From positions 18,167 to 82,166 of the forward strand of contig JAHDQF010000016.1 of the NCBI GenBank assembly GCA_018433945.1: DNA of 64,000 nt, written 5' to 3'. The stretch comes from Proteiniphilum sp. (GTDB lineage Bacteria; Bacteroidota; Bacteroidia; Bacteroidales; Dysgonomonadaceae). Position numbers and translations under genes: made by a program. Each line of letters starts with the position of its first letter. Within the stretch, counting starts at the first letter, position 1. Below, piece by piece: positions 8,465 to 16,550 of the stretch. The notes under the pieces were generated by a model, which saw only the letters and a program-made list of their open reading frames with translations, was not told the DNA's origin and searched no databases.

Positions 8465-9457
8465 TCACGCCTTTCCGGCACTGCCCAGCACTTTCTCCGT
8501 CTTGTGCATGTATAGTTTCTTCAACTCCTCTCGAGCCGGTCCCAGGTACTTGCGGGGGTCAAACTCAGCCGGCTTGGTGGCTAACACCTCGCGGATGGCA
8601 GCAGTCATTGCCAGACGTCCGTCGGAGTCGATGTTTATTTTGCATACAGCCGATTTGGCAGCTCTGCGCAATTGTTCTTCCGGAATACCGATGGAATCAT
8701 TCAGCTTACCACCATACTTGTTGATGGTTTCCACATATTGAGGGGGTACCGAGGAAGAACCATGCAACACGATGGGGAATCCCGGAATACGTTTTTCAAT
8801 CTCTTCCAGGATATCGAAACGCAAGGGGGGAGGTACCAACACGCCATCTTCGTTGCGGGTGCACTGCTCGGGAGTGAATTTGAATGCACCATGTGAGGTG
8901 CCGATAGAAATGGCCAATGAGTCAACACCGGTGCGCGACACAAAGTCAACCACCTCATCCGGCTCGGTATAGGTGTGGTGCTCGGCCTGTACATCATCTT
9001 CAATACCGGCCAGTACGCCCAGCTCGCCTTCAACGGTAACGTCATATTGATGAGCATAGTCAACCACTTTCTTTGTCAGTGCAATGTTTTCTTCGTAAGG
9101 AAGGTGTGAACCGTCGATCATCACCGATGAGAAGCCGCTTTCGATACAATCCTTGCAGAGTTCGAAGCTATCACCATGGTCAAGGTGCAACACAATGGGG
9201 ATCTCATATCCCAGTTCTTTGGCATACTGTACCGCCCCCTGTGCCATGTAACGCAGCAGCGTTTGGTTGGCATACTTGCGGGCACCGCTGGAGACCTGCA
9301 GGATCACGGGTGATTTGGTTTCCACACAGGCCGATATGATGGCCTGCAGCTGTTCCATGTTGTTGAAGTTAAAAGCCGGAATGGCATAACCGCCATCTAC
9401 CGCTTTCTTGAACAACTCTTTTGAGTTTACAAGACCCAATTCTTTATAACTTACCAT
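8465..9457 (-). CDS. fba: Class II fructose-bisphosphate aldolase
   Basis: A 330-residue zinc-dependent aldolase that splits fructose-1,6-bisphosphate into DHAP and glyceraldehyde-3-phosphate in glycolysis, and works in reverse in gluconeogenesis. Visible motifs: PAFNFNNMEQ near the N-terminus, the zinc and catalytic region VLHLDHGDSFE (about residues 81-91), VEGELGVLAG, the second zinc histidine region AISIGTSHGAFKF, and VLHGSSSVP (third zinc histidine). The C-terminus ends in a basic tail. It is a single leftward gene that shares a bidirectional terminator with malQ. A TATTTTTG promoter element is 51 bases upstream of the ATG. Confidence 0.95.
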   Translation of the reverse strand: MVSYKELGLVNSKELFKKAVDGGYAIPAFNFNNMEQLQAIISACVETKSPVILQVSSGARKYANQTLLRYMAQGAVQYAKELGYEIPIVLHLDHGDSFELCKDCIESGFSSVMIDGSHLPYEENIALTKKVVDYAHQYDVTVEGELGVLAGIEDDVQAEHHTYTEPDEVVDFVSRTGVDSLAISIGTSHGAFKFTPEQCTRNEDGVLVPPPLRFDILEEIEKRIPGFPIVLHGSSSVPPQYVETINKYGGKLNDSIGIPEEQLRRAAKSAVCKINIDSDGRLAMTAAIREVLATKPAEFDPRKYLGPAREELKKLYMHKTEKVLGSAGKA

Positions 9458-9507
9458 AAGCTTATTTTTTTTAATTTGGATGATAATCGTAGTTCAATTT
9501 TATATCA

Positions 9508-9515
9508 CAAAAATA
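9508..9515 (-). promoter_or_regulatory. Promoter -7 element of fba
   Basis: Minus-strand TATTTTTG at 9515-9508 fits TAnnTTTG; a weak ATTTC lies about 21 bases upstream in place of the -33 TTTG. Confidence 0.45.
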
Positions 9516-9621
9516 CGATTAAATCTGCAATTAATGAAATTATTTACCCAAAGAGTGAAGAAAGATTTTTGCAGCAGGCGAAAAAACCGTGAGAAAAAGA
9601 TTAAAAAAAAAGATCATCAGG

Positions 9622-9651
9622 TTGCTTTTTTTATTTTTCTCTCTACTTTTG
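9622..9651 (+). promoter_or_regulatory. Promoter of alanine dehydrogenase
   Basis: TTG at 9622-9624 and TACTTTTG at 9644-9651 with a 19-base spacer. It predicts a start near 9658 and a leader of about 95 bases. The 296-base fba-ald gap holds only the two divergent promoters; a weak 87-codon frame across it (9480-9743) has no protein-like features. Confidence 0.65.
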
Positions 9652-9753
9652 TAGTTGTCCGGTCAGCTGTCTTTTATTTCTGTAAGGAGGATTCATCTGG
9701 CGGCATCTATTGCCTGAACAAAATTATAACAATCACAATTTAACATTACTATT

Positions 9754-10860
9754 ATGATTATTGGAATACCGAAAGAGATCAAACCACAAGAGGGCAGGGT
9801 AGCCATGACTCCCGCCGGAGTGATGGAGCTGACCCGTAGAGGGCATACCGTCTATCTGCAGAAGAGTGCCGGTGAAGGCAGCAATCTGCCCGATGAGCGT
9901 TATCAGCAGGCGGGAGCCATGATATTGGATACCATTGAGGAGGTATACGCTGCTGCTGACATGATTGTAAAAGTGAAGGAACCCATGGAGCGTGAATATG
10001 GGCTGATCCGGAAAGGACAGGTGCTCTTTACTTACTTCCATTTTGCCTCCAACAAGAAACTGACCGGAGCAATGATGGAGAGCGGTGCCGTATGCATCGC
10101 CTATGAGACGGTGATGGACCGGCAGGGAGCGCTGCCACTGCTCACCCCTATGAGCGAGGTGGCCGGCAGGCTCTCGGTACAACAGGGAGCAAAATACCTG
10201 GAGAAACCTCAGGGTGGTAAAGGGGTGCTGTTGGGGGGTGTGCCGGGTGTCAGTTCGGCCGAAGTGGTGATCATCGGTGCCGGCGTGGTAGGACACAATG
10301 CAGCACTGATGGCAGCCGGTTTGGGCGCAAATGTCAAATTGCTGGATGTCAATTTGAACCGACTTCGCTACCTCTCCGAGGTGCTCCCCTCTAACGTGAA
10401 GACGCTCTATTCCACCGAGATGTCAATCAGAGAATCACTCAGGAGTGCCGATCTGGTGATAGGAGCCACTCTGATTGTCGGCGCCAAAGCACCACACCTG
10501 GTGTCACGTGAGATGCTCAAGGAGATGACTCCCGGCACGGTGATGATTGATGTCTCTGTGGACCAGGGAGGTTGTTTCGAAACAACCCATTCCACAACAC
10601 ATATGGAGCCGATTTATGAGGTGGATGGCATCATCCATTACTGTGTGGCCAACATGCCGGGTGCGGTACCTGTTACCTCCACCCGGGCATTGACCAATGC
10701 CACGCTGCCCTATGTAACCAGGCTTGCTGAATATGGATGGGAAGAGGCCTGCAAGCGATATGAAGATCTCAGGCAGGGCCTCAACATCCTCAATGGAGAG
10801 GTGGTCTATAAAAATGTTGCTGATTCGCTGGATCTGCCTTACAGGGAGCTTCAGTGGTAG
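9754..10860 (+). CDS. ald: Alanine dehydrogenase
   Basis: A 368-residue NAD-dependent enzyme that interconverts L-alanine and pyruvate plus ammonia; common in amino-acid fermenters. It begins with the family signature GIPKEIKPQEGRVAMTPAGV. The substrate region KVKEP is at about residues 70-75, and the Rossmann nucleotide-binding motif is GAGVVGHNAALMA at about 171-183. NMPGAVPVTSTRALTNATLPY near residue 290 is typical of Ald. The length is standard. The gene is alone between its promoter and a terminator, so it is probably monocistronic. Confidence 0.95.
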   Translation: MIIGIPKEIKPQEGRVAMTPAGVMELTRRGHTVYLQKSAGEGSNLPDERYQQAGAMILDTIEEVYAAADMIVKVKEPMEREYGLIRKGQVLFTYFHFASNKKLTGAMMESGAVCIAYETVMDRQGALPLLTPMSEVAGRLSVQQGAKYLEKPQGGKGVLLGGVPGVSSAEVVIIGAGVVGHNAALMAAGLGANVKLLDVNLNRLRYLSEVLPSNVKTLYSTEMSIRESLRSADLVIGATLIVGAKAPHLVSREMLKEMTPGTVMIDVSVDQGGCFETTHSTTHMEPIYEVDGIIHYCVANMPGAVPVTSTRALTNATLPYVTRLAEYGWEEACKRYEDLRQGLNILNGEVVYKNVADSLDLPYRELQW

Positions 10861-10911
10861 TGGAATCAATGTAACGCAGGCCGTTACAGGAGGGTGCATC
10901 TGCTGCTCCTC

Positions 10912-10953
10912 AAAAAAAGGGATCAATCGGGAAAGATTATCCCTTTTTTTTTT
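10912..10953 (+). terminator. Terminator of alanine dehydrogenase
   Basis: Hairpin GGGAT-c-AATC / GATT-ATCCC (10919-10928 with 10935-10943) preceded by seven A and followed by about ten T, 58 bases after the ald stop. Confidence 0.8.
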
Positions 10954-11031
10954 GTAGATAAGGAAAAATTATTTTTCTTTGTTTACCTTATTTAGAATAA
11001 CTTTATACAGCACCCACATCACAGCATCACT

Positions 11032-11340
11032 ATGGAACAATTTAACAAGGAGACCCAGATACAAATCGAACTAAGTGAAGAGGTTGCACAGGGAATCTAC
11101 TCTAACCTGGCGGTTATTTCGCACTCCATATCGGAGTTTGTGATCGATTTCATTCGCATCGTACCGGGTATGCAAAAAGCCAAGGTGAAGTCCAGGATCA
11201 TCCTGACACCTGAACATGCAAAACGGTTGTTGCATGCCCTGAAAGAGAACATTGACAACTTTGAGCAACAGAACGGCCCCCTTCGTATTCAAAGCGACCC
11301 TGGCTTTCTGCCACCCCTGGGTGGCATGGGGGAGGCCTGA
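11032..11340 (+). CDS. DUF3467 family protein
   Basis: A 102-residue cytoplasmic protein of the DUF3467 family. The recognisable core is EEVAQGIYSNLAVISHS, then SEFVIDFIRIVPG, then the basic AKVKSRIILTPEHAKRLLHAL, an order shared by this small Bacteroidetes and archaeal family. The C-terminus is Gly/Pro-rich. The function of the family is not established. It lies 72 bases upstream of cydA in the same direction with no terminator between, so the three genes may form one transcript. A weak promoter candidate, TTTG at 10978 and TAACTTTA at 10998-11005 with a 16-base spacer, precedes it. Confidence 0.8.
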   Translation: MEQFNKETQIQIELSEEVAQGIYSNLAVISHSISEFVIDFIRIVPGMQKAKVKSRIILTPEHAKRLLHALKENIDNFEQQNGPLRIQSDPGFLPPLGGMGEA

Positions 11341-11412
11341 CAAGCTTTTTTTTGTATCTCTAATCACAGCATTTATGGAAATCAAAAGAGCAACCACTAA
11401 ATACAACTATTT

Positions 11413-12972
11413 ATGGATCTATTAAGTGCATCTGCAGTAAACTGGTCTAGGGGGCAATTTGCGCTGACAGCCGGTTATCACTGGCTGTTCGTTCCACTCA
11501 CCATCGGACTGGGTCTCATCATGGCCATCATGGAGAGTCTCTACGTGAAAACAGGGGACATGAAATGGAAAACAGCAACCAAGTTCTGGCAGAAAATCTT
11601 TGGAATCAACTTTGCCATCGGCATCGCAACCGGCATCATCCTCGAGTTTCAGTTTGGTACCAACTGGTCCAACTACAGCTGGTTCGTGGGTGATATCTTC
11701 GGTGCTCCCCTCGCCATAGAGGGAATCTTAGCTTTTTTCTTAGAGGCTACCTTTGTCTCCATCATGTTCTTCGGATGGAACAGGGTCAGCAAAAAAATGC
11801 ACCTGGCATCCACCTGGCTGGTTTTCGTGGGTGCCTCCCTCTCCGCCTTCTGGATTCTGGTGGCAAACGCCTGGATGCAATATCCCACCGGCATGGAATT
11901 CAACCCCGACTCGGTACGCAACGAGATGACCGATTTCTGGGCAGTAACATTCTCTCCTGTGGCTTACAACAAGTTCCTCCACGCCACCTTCTCCTGCTGG
12001 GCCGTGGGTGCCGCCTTTGTGGCTGCCATCTCAGGATGGTACCTGCTGAAAGGCCGACATACCGACTTTGCCATCAAGAGCTTGAAGATCGGCTCGCTGG
12101 TTGGACTGGTGTCATTCATCATGCTGGCGGTCACCGGTGACGGTTCTGCCTATCACGTGGCACAGAAGCAACCCATGAAGCTGGCTGCCATGGAGGGTCT
12201 CTACAAGGGTACCGAGGGCGCCGGACTGGTGGCCGTAGGCATGCTCAACCCTGCCAAGGAAAAATACTACGACGATGTGGACCCCTATATCTTCAAGATT
12301 GAAATCCCAAAGTTGCTTTCCCTGCTGGGTTACAGGGATATCAACGCCTTTGTGCCCGGCATTGCGGATATCATTGAGGGTGGTTACCTCCTTCCCGACG
12401 GAACCACTTCCCTCTCTTTTCAGGAACGACGGGAGAGAGGGTTGAAAGCCATTCAGGCGCTGGCTGACTACCAAACAGCAAAGAAGGAGGGACGTGATGC
12501 CGATGCTGCCAACCATGAGACCATCCTGCGGGAGAATTATGCCCACTTCGGATATGGATATCTCGAGACGGAAGAGGATCTGATACCCAACATCCCGCTC
12601 ACCTTTTATAGCTTTCACCTGATGGTGATGATCGGGATATATTTCATCCTCTTCTTCGTGGTCATGCTATACATCCTTTATAAGAAGGATATGGTCAACA
12701 GCCGCTGGCTGCAGTATGTGGCCCTCTGGAGCCTCCCACTGGCCTTCCTTGCCACTCAGTTGGGATGGGTGGTGGCCGAGGTAGGGAGACAACCCTGGAC
12801 CATCCAGGATATTCTGCCGGTACAGGTTGCCTCCTCGGCAATATCTGCTCAGAATGTGATCACCTCTTTCATCCTCTTTGCCCTGCTTTTCACCAGTCTG
12901 CTGGTTGCAGAGGTGACCATCATGGTGAAACAGATCAGGAAAGGACCCGATGGTGAAGAGCTGAATACTTGA
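11413..12972 (+). CDS. cydA: Cytochrome bd ubiquinol oxidase subunit I
   Basis: A 519-residue inner-membrane subunit that oxidises quinol and carries hemes b558, b595 and d, reducing oxygen to water; it gives anaerobes oxygen tolerance. The N-terminus has the heme-ligand His in YHWLFVPLTIGLG (about residue 24). Several helices follow, then the periplasmic Q-loop (about residues 255-385), and the diagnostic GRQPW motif near residue 457. The Q-loop holds a charged stretch around QERRERGLKAIQ. The length is typical. cydB follows after 36 bases, and a DUF3467 gene precedes it. Confidence 0.96.
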   Translation: MDLLSASAVNWSRGQFALTAGYHWLFVPLTIGLGLIMAIMESLYVKTGDMKWKTATKFWQKIFGINFAIGIATGIILEFQFGTNWSNYSWFVGDIFGAPLAIEGILAFFLEATFVSIMFFGWNRVSKKMHLASTWLVFVGASLSAFWILVANAWMQYPTGMEFNPDSVRNEMTDFWAVTFSPVAYNKFLHATFSCWAVGAAFVAAISGWYLLKGRHTDFAIKSLKIGSLVGLVSFIMLAVTGDGSAYHVAQKQPMKLAAMEGLYKGTEGAGLVAVGMLNPAKEKYYDDVDPYIFKIEIPKLLSLLGYRDINAFVPGIADIIEGGYLLPDGTTSLSFQERRERGLKAIQALADYQTAKKEGRDADAANHETILRENYAHFGYGYLETEEDLIPNIPLTFYSFHLMVMIGIYFILFFVVMLYILYKKDMVNSRWLQYVALWSLPLAFLATQLGWVVAEVGRQPWTIQDILPVQVASSAISAQNVITSFILFALLFTSLLVAEVTIMVKQIRKGPDGEELNT

Positions 12973-13008
12973 TTTCATACAGATTGAACGGATTAAAAGA
13001 ATAACATT

Positions 13009-14163
13009 ATGATCACATACGAATTTCTGCAACAATATTGGTGGTTCATCATGTCGCTGCTCGGCGGATTACTGGTGTTCCTGCTATTCGTACAGGGTGG
13101 ACAGTCCATGCTACACTCCCTCTCCCGGGAAGAAGATGAAAAAAGGCTGCTGGTGAATGCGCTCGGCAGGAAATGGGAATATACGTTCACCACACTGGTA
13201 ACCTTTGGAGGTGCTTTCTTTGCCTCCTTTCCGCTTTTCTATTCCACCAGCTTCGGAGGGGCCTACTGGGCATGGATGATCCTGCTCTTCTGCTTCGTGC
13301 TGCAGGCAGTGTCTTACGAGTTTCAGTCGAAACCTGGTAACATCTTTGGCGCCGGCGTCTATCGTAACTTTCTCTTTGTGAACGGTCTGCTCGGCACCTT
13401 CCTGTTGGGCGTGCTGGTCGCCACTTTCTTTACCGGATCAGAGTTCATGATGAGTAAGGGTAATATCGCAGGATTGGGCACAGTTGGTCCGGTGATCAGC
13501 CAGTGGCAGAACCCGCTGCACGGGTTGGAGCTGCTGGGTAACCCGCGCAACCTGGCACTGGGATTGGCCATCTTTTTCCTGGCACGTACCCAGGCGAGTC
13601 TCTTTTTTGTGAATCGTCTCAGTCACGAGACCCTGGAAAAACGCTCCCGCAAGTTTGTGTTGTTCAACGGACTCCCTTTTGTGGTTCTTTTCCTGATCTT
13701 CCTGATCTGGACACTTTTGGCAGATGGGTATGCCGTAGATCCCGTCACCCAAGAGGTTTACCTGGAAAAGATGAAATACCTGCACAACTTCATTCAGATG
13801 CCCCTGGTGATGGTTCTCTTCCTCCTGGGGGTGGTGGCCGTTCTTTACGGCATCATACGAACCGTTTTCAGCTCCTCCTTCAAAAAAGGAGTCTGGTTCT
13901 CCGGAGCAGGAACCATACTCACGGTGACCATGTTGCTGCTTGTTGCCGGCTATAACAACACAGCCTACTATCCCTCGACGGTCGATCTGCAAAGTTCGCT
14001 GACCCTGCAGAACTCCTCTTCCAGCGAGTTCACCCTCTCAGTGATGGCAGTGGTATCGCTCTTGGTACCGGTAGTGGCTGCCTACATCTTCTATGCCTGG
14101 CGAGCGCTTGAGCGCAAGAAACTGAGCCTGGAAGATCTGAACAGCGACGGCCATGCCTACTAA
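13009..14163 (+). CDS. cydB: Cytochrome bd ubiquinol oxidase subunit II
   Basis: A 384-residue polytopic membrane protein that pairs with CydA. It has about eight to nine hydrophobic segments, beginning with YEFLQQYWWFIMSLLGG and the early glutamine-rich FVQGGQS typical of CydB. It ends in a basic and acidic cytoplasmic tail. The 36-base spacing to cydA and a terminator right after the stop (14183-14219) indicate a cydAB transcript. No cydX-like small gene is visible between cydB and the terminator. Confidence 0.94.
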   Translation: MITYEFLQQYWWFIMSLLGGLLVFLLFVQGGQSMLHSLSREEDEKRLLVNALGRKWEYTFTTLVTFGGAFFASFPLFYSTSFGGAYWAWMILLFCFVLQAVSYEFQSKPGNIFGAGVYRNFLFVNGLLGTFLLGVLVATFFTGSEFMMSKGNIAGLGTVGPVISQWQNPLHGLELLGNPRNLALGLAIFFLARTQASLFFVNRLSHETLEKRSRKFVLFNGLPFVVLFLIFLIWTLLADGYAVDPVTQEVYLEKMKYLHNFIQMPLVMVLFLLGVVAVLYGIIRTVFSSSFKKGVWFSGAGTILTVTMLLLVAGYNNTAYYPSTVDLQSSLTLQNSSSSEFTLSVMAVVSLLVPVVAAYIFYAWRALERKKLSLEDLNSDGHAY

Positions 14164-14182
14164 GCTGTTTGAATCCTGAAAC

Positions 14183-14219
14183 AAAAGGGTGGGTGCTTCT
14201 CTCTGCATCCCCCTTTTTT
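14183..14219 (+). terminator. Terminator of the cydAB operon
   Basis: AAAAGGGTGGGTGC pairs with GCATCCCCCTTTTTT (one bulge and one G-U), 8-base loop, T-run at the end; 20 bases after the cydB stop. Confidence 0.8.
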
Positions 14220-14274
14220 CATTTCGGCTGCTCATTTTCACTTGGCATTATGGTCTGATGTCGATAAATAAGTG

Positions 14275-14282
14275 TAATTTTG
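14275..14282 (+). promoter_or_regulatory. Promoter -7 element before the DUF3298 lipoprotein
   Basis: TAATTTTG matches TAnnTTTG, 24 bases before the ATG at 14307. It shows that an upstream in-frame ATG at 14280 would overlap the promoter, so the later start is preferred. Confidence 0.5.
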
Positions 14283-14306
14283 CAATTGAATATAACAGCT
14301 TTGTTT

Positions 14307-15218
14307 ATGGAGAGAAGATTTTTACTGTTGCCGCTCTGCTCTCTGCTGCTTGTTGCAGCGTGCTTCATCACCTCTTGCGGTGAGAGGGGAAGCAGCTCCT
14401 GCCGGGCAACCAACAGTCTGACTTTAGACACCATCCTGGTCGAGTCACGACAACACCTTGATGGAGATACAGCCAGTCCCTACTGTGATATCCGTCTGGA
14501 GTTTATCTATCCGGTCAGCAGCCAGGATACAAACCTGGACACCCTGCAGCAGTATTTCGTAACGGCATTCTTCGGACAGGCATATGAAGGTCTCGATCCA
14601 GCCAGCGCAGTGGAGACATACGTAAAGAACTATGTGGAGAACTACATCCATGATGCGGCCATCTACCGCGAAAATGCAACGGTACCGGGTAGTCCGGGTG
14701 AGCAGGTGGAGGATATCCATGACCATGACCAGAATGGAAATACCCTTTCCGACAGCTTCTACTCCTATTATGAAAGCATCTCAGATACCATCATCTACAA
14801 CCGTCATGGGTTAATCTCCTTCCAGGTGAGACAGTCGAACAACAAGGGAGGAGCTGCTTCTTACCAGCTCTATCGCAACCATGTCTTCAACCTGAAGCAG
14901 GGCGCTCCTGTAATTGAGAGTGATCTCTTCAAGGCGGGATATGATACGGCATTGCGCAACCTGATCATCGCGTCGCTTCTCGAACAGAATGGCGTGAAGC
15001 GCGTTGAAGAGCTGGAAGAGCTGGGATTCTTTGGTATCCGCGAAATAGTGCCAAACAAAAACTTCCTGCTCAACGACGAGGGGATCATCTATACCTTTAA
15101 CAAAGGTGAGTATTCGGCATATCAACTCGATGCACCTGAGATCATGATTCCCTACGGATCCATCCGATCCCTGTTGAGAGAGCAAAGTGTTGCATCCAAA
15201 CTGGCCGACCAGAAGTGA
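14307..15218 (+). CDS. DUF3298-containing lipoprotein
   Basis: About 303 residues. The signal peptide has a lipobox-like LLVAAC at about residue 18, or alternatively ITSC a few residues on, so it is probably lipid-anchored. The middle has an acidic region (VEDIHDHDQNG), and the C-terminal third is DUF3298-like: residues conserved with the paralogue at 36881-37741 include FFG, the IVPNKNFLLND stretch and IPYGSIRSLL. This domain occurs in RsiV-type anti-sigma factors and in periplasmic proteins thought to bind peptidoglycan or lysozyme; function here is unproven. It overlaps rsmG by four bases (GTGA), so the two are translationally coupled. Confidence 0.75.
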   Translation: MERRFLLLPLCSLLLVAACFITSCGERGSSSCRATNSLTLDTILVESRQHLDGDTASPYCDIRLEFIYPVSSQDTNLDTLQQYFVTAFFGQAYEGLDPASAVETYVKNYVENYIHDAAIYRENATVPGSPGEQVEDIHDHDQNGNTLSDSFYSYYESISDTIIYNRHGLISFQVRQSNNKGGAASYQLYRNHVFNLKQGAPVIESDLFKAGYDTALRNLIIASLLEQNGVKRVEELEELGFFGIREIVPNKNFLLNDEGIIYTFNKGEYSAYQLDAPEIMIPYGSIRSLLREQSVASKLADQK

Positions 15219-15838
15219 AAGAGATCCTAACCTATTTCCCAACGCTTACCGATCTACAGATCAGGCAGTTCGAAGCAGTTGGCGACCTCTACAAAGAGTG
15301 GAACAGCAAGATCAATGTGATCTCACGCAAAGATATTGACAACCTCTACCTGCATCACCTGCTCCACTCGCTGGCTATCGCCAGGTATGTGACTTTCGCC
15401 AATGGTACCCGCATCATGGATGTGGGTACGGGAGGCGGATTTCCCGGCATCCCGCTGGCGATCCTCTTCCCTGAGTCGCACTTCCTCCTGCTCGACAGCA
15501 TCGGGAAGAAGATCCGGGTTGTAAGGGAAATAGCTGAGGCCATTGGTCTGACCAACGTGGAGGCGATCCAATCACGTGCCGAGGAGGAGAAAAGAAAATT
15601 TCACTTTGTGGTGAGCCGTGCAGTGATGCCACTGCCTGATCTGATCCGTATCATCCGGAAGAACATCGCAAAGGAACAGATCAATGCACTGCCCAACGGC
15701 ATCATCTGTCTGAAAGGGGGTGAGCTGACTGCAGAATTGCATCCATTCCGGCAGATAGCCGAAGAGGTTGCCCTCAGCAACTACTTCAGTGATCCCTTTT
15801 TCCAGACAAAAAAGCTGGTTTATGTACCTTTGGGCTGA
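15215..15838 (+). CDS. rsmG: 16S rRNA (guanine-527-N7)-methyltransferase RsmG
   Basis: A 207-residue SAM-dependent methyltransferase (formerly GidB) that methylates G527 of 16S rRNA in the small subunit. The glycine-rich SAM motif VGTGGGFPGIPLA is at residues 70-82, preceded by NLYLHHLLHSLA, which is typical of the family. It starts with GTG inside the stop codon of the preceding lipoprotein gene. The length is normal (E. coli 207). Loss of this enzyme gives low-level streptomycin resistance in other bacteria. Confidence 0.94.
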   Translation: MKEILTYFPTLTDLQIRQFEAVGDLYKEWNSKINVISRKDIDNLYLHHLLHSLAIARYVTFANGTRIMDVGTGGGFPGIPLAILFPESHFLLLDSIGKKIRVVREIAEAIGLTNVEAIQSRAEEEKRKFHFVVSRAVMPLPDLIRIIRKNIAKEQINALPNGIICLKGGELTAELHPFRQIAEEVALSNYFSDPFFQTKKLVYVPLG

Positions 15839-15868
15839 ACAATCGTATGAACAATAATTGAGATTTGC

Positions 15869-16537
15869 ATGAAGATCAAAACATTTGAATTCAATCCCCT
15901 GAGAGTCAATACTTATATCCTCTCCGATGAGACAAAGGAGTGTGTGGTCATCGATGCGGCTTGTTATTATGCCGATGAACAGGAGTTGCTGCTTAACTAT
16001 CTCCTGGATCATGACTTTGTGGTGAAGCACCTGATCAACACCCATCTCCATTTCGACCATATCTTCGGGGTTAACCTGCTTGCAAACCGCTTTGGGCTTC
16101 CTCTTCGCTATCATCGCGACGATGATTTTCTTCTGGAAGATATCCCCTCACAACTGCAGCTTTTCGGATTCCCCACCATCAATAGCGATTTCCGACCAAT
16201 CAATGGTGAATATCTGCAGGAGGGAGAGCGAATCACTTTCGGAAACAGCAGCTTGCAGGTGATACATGTTCCAGGACACTCTCCCGGCAGTGTCGCTTTC
16301 TACGAGGCTGAAGCCGCTGTCGTGATCAGTGGTGATGCCCTTTTCTATTCCAGCATCGGTCGTACCGATCTGCCACGCGGCAATTATGAAACGCTGATCA
16401 ACAGCATTCAACATAAGCTTTACACCCTCCCAGGGGAGACGGTGGTCTATCCCGGTCACGGTCCCTCAACCTCCATAGCGTTTGAAAAACGGCACAATCC
16501 GTTTGTCAACATGAATGAAAGTGAAAGAAACAAATAA
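15869..16537 (+). CDS. Metallo-beta-lactamase-fold hydrolase (glyoxalase II-like)
   Basis: A 222-residue cytoplasmic hydrolase with all metal ligands present: THLHFDH at 58-64, His136 in VPGHSPGS, Asp156 in SGDALF, and His197 in YPGHGPS. GRTDLPRGN at about 164-172 is typical of the YcbL/GloB-like group, which hydrolyses thioesters such as S-lactoylglutathione or related compounds; the true substrate is unknown. It sits between rsmG (30 bases upstream) and gcvP (13 bases downstream), probably in one transcript. Confidence 0.88.
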   Translation: MKIKTFEFNPLRVNTYILSDETKECVVIDAACYYADEQELLLNYLLDHDFVVKHLINTHLHFDHIFGVNLLANRFGLPLRYHRDDDFLLEDIPSQLQLFGFPTINSDFRPINGEYLQEGERITFGNSSLQVIHVPGHSPGSVAFYEAEAAVVISGDALFYSSIGRTDLPRGNYETLINSIQHKLYTLPGETVVYPGHGPSTSIAFEKRHNPFVNMNESERNK

Positions 16538-16550
16538 TCAAAATATAGCA

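Noticed and set aside
9480-9743. An 87-codon frame between fba and ald
   Set aside because: It runs across both divergent promoters, is A/T-driven and Lys/Phe-rich, and shows no family resemblance.
15869-16537. Metallo-beta-lactamase fold as an antibiotic resistance gene
   Set aside because: The motifs fit glyoxalase II-like housekeeping hydrolases; there is no signal peptide, and true beta-lactamases of this fold are exported.
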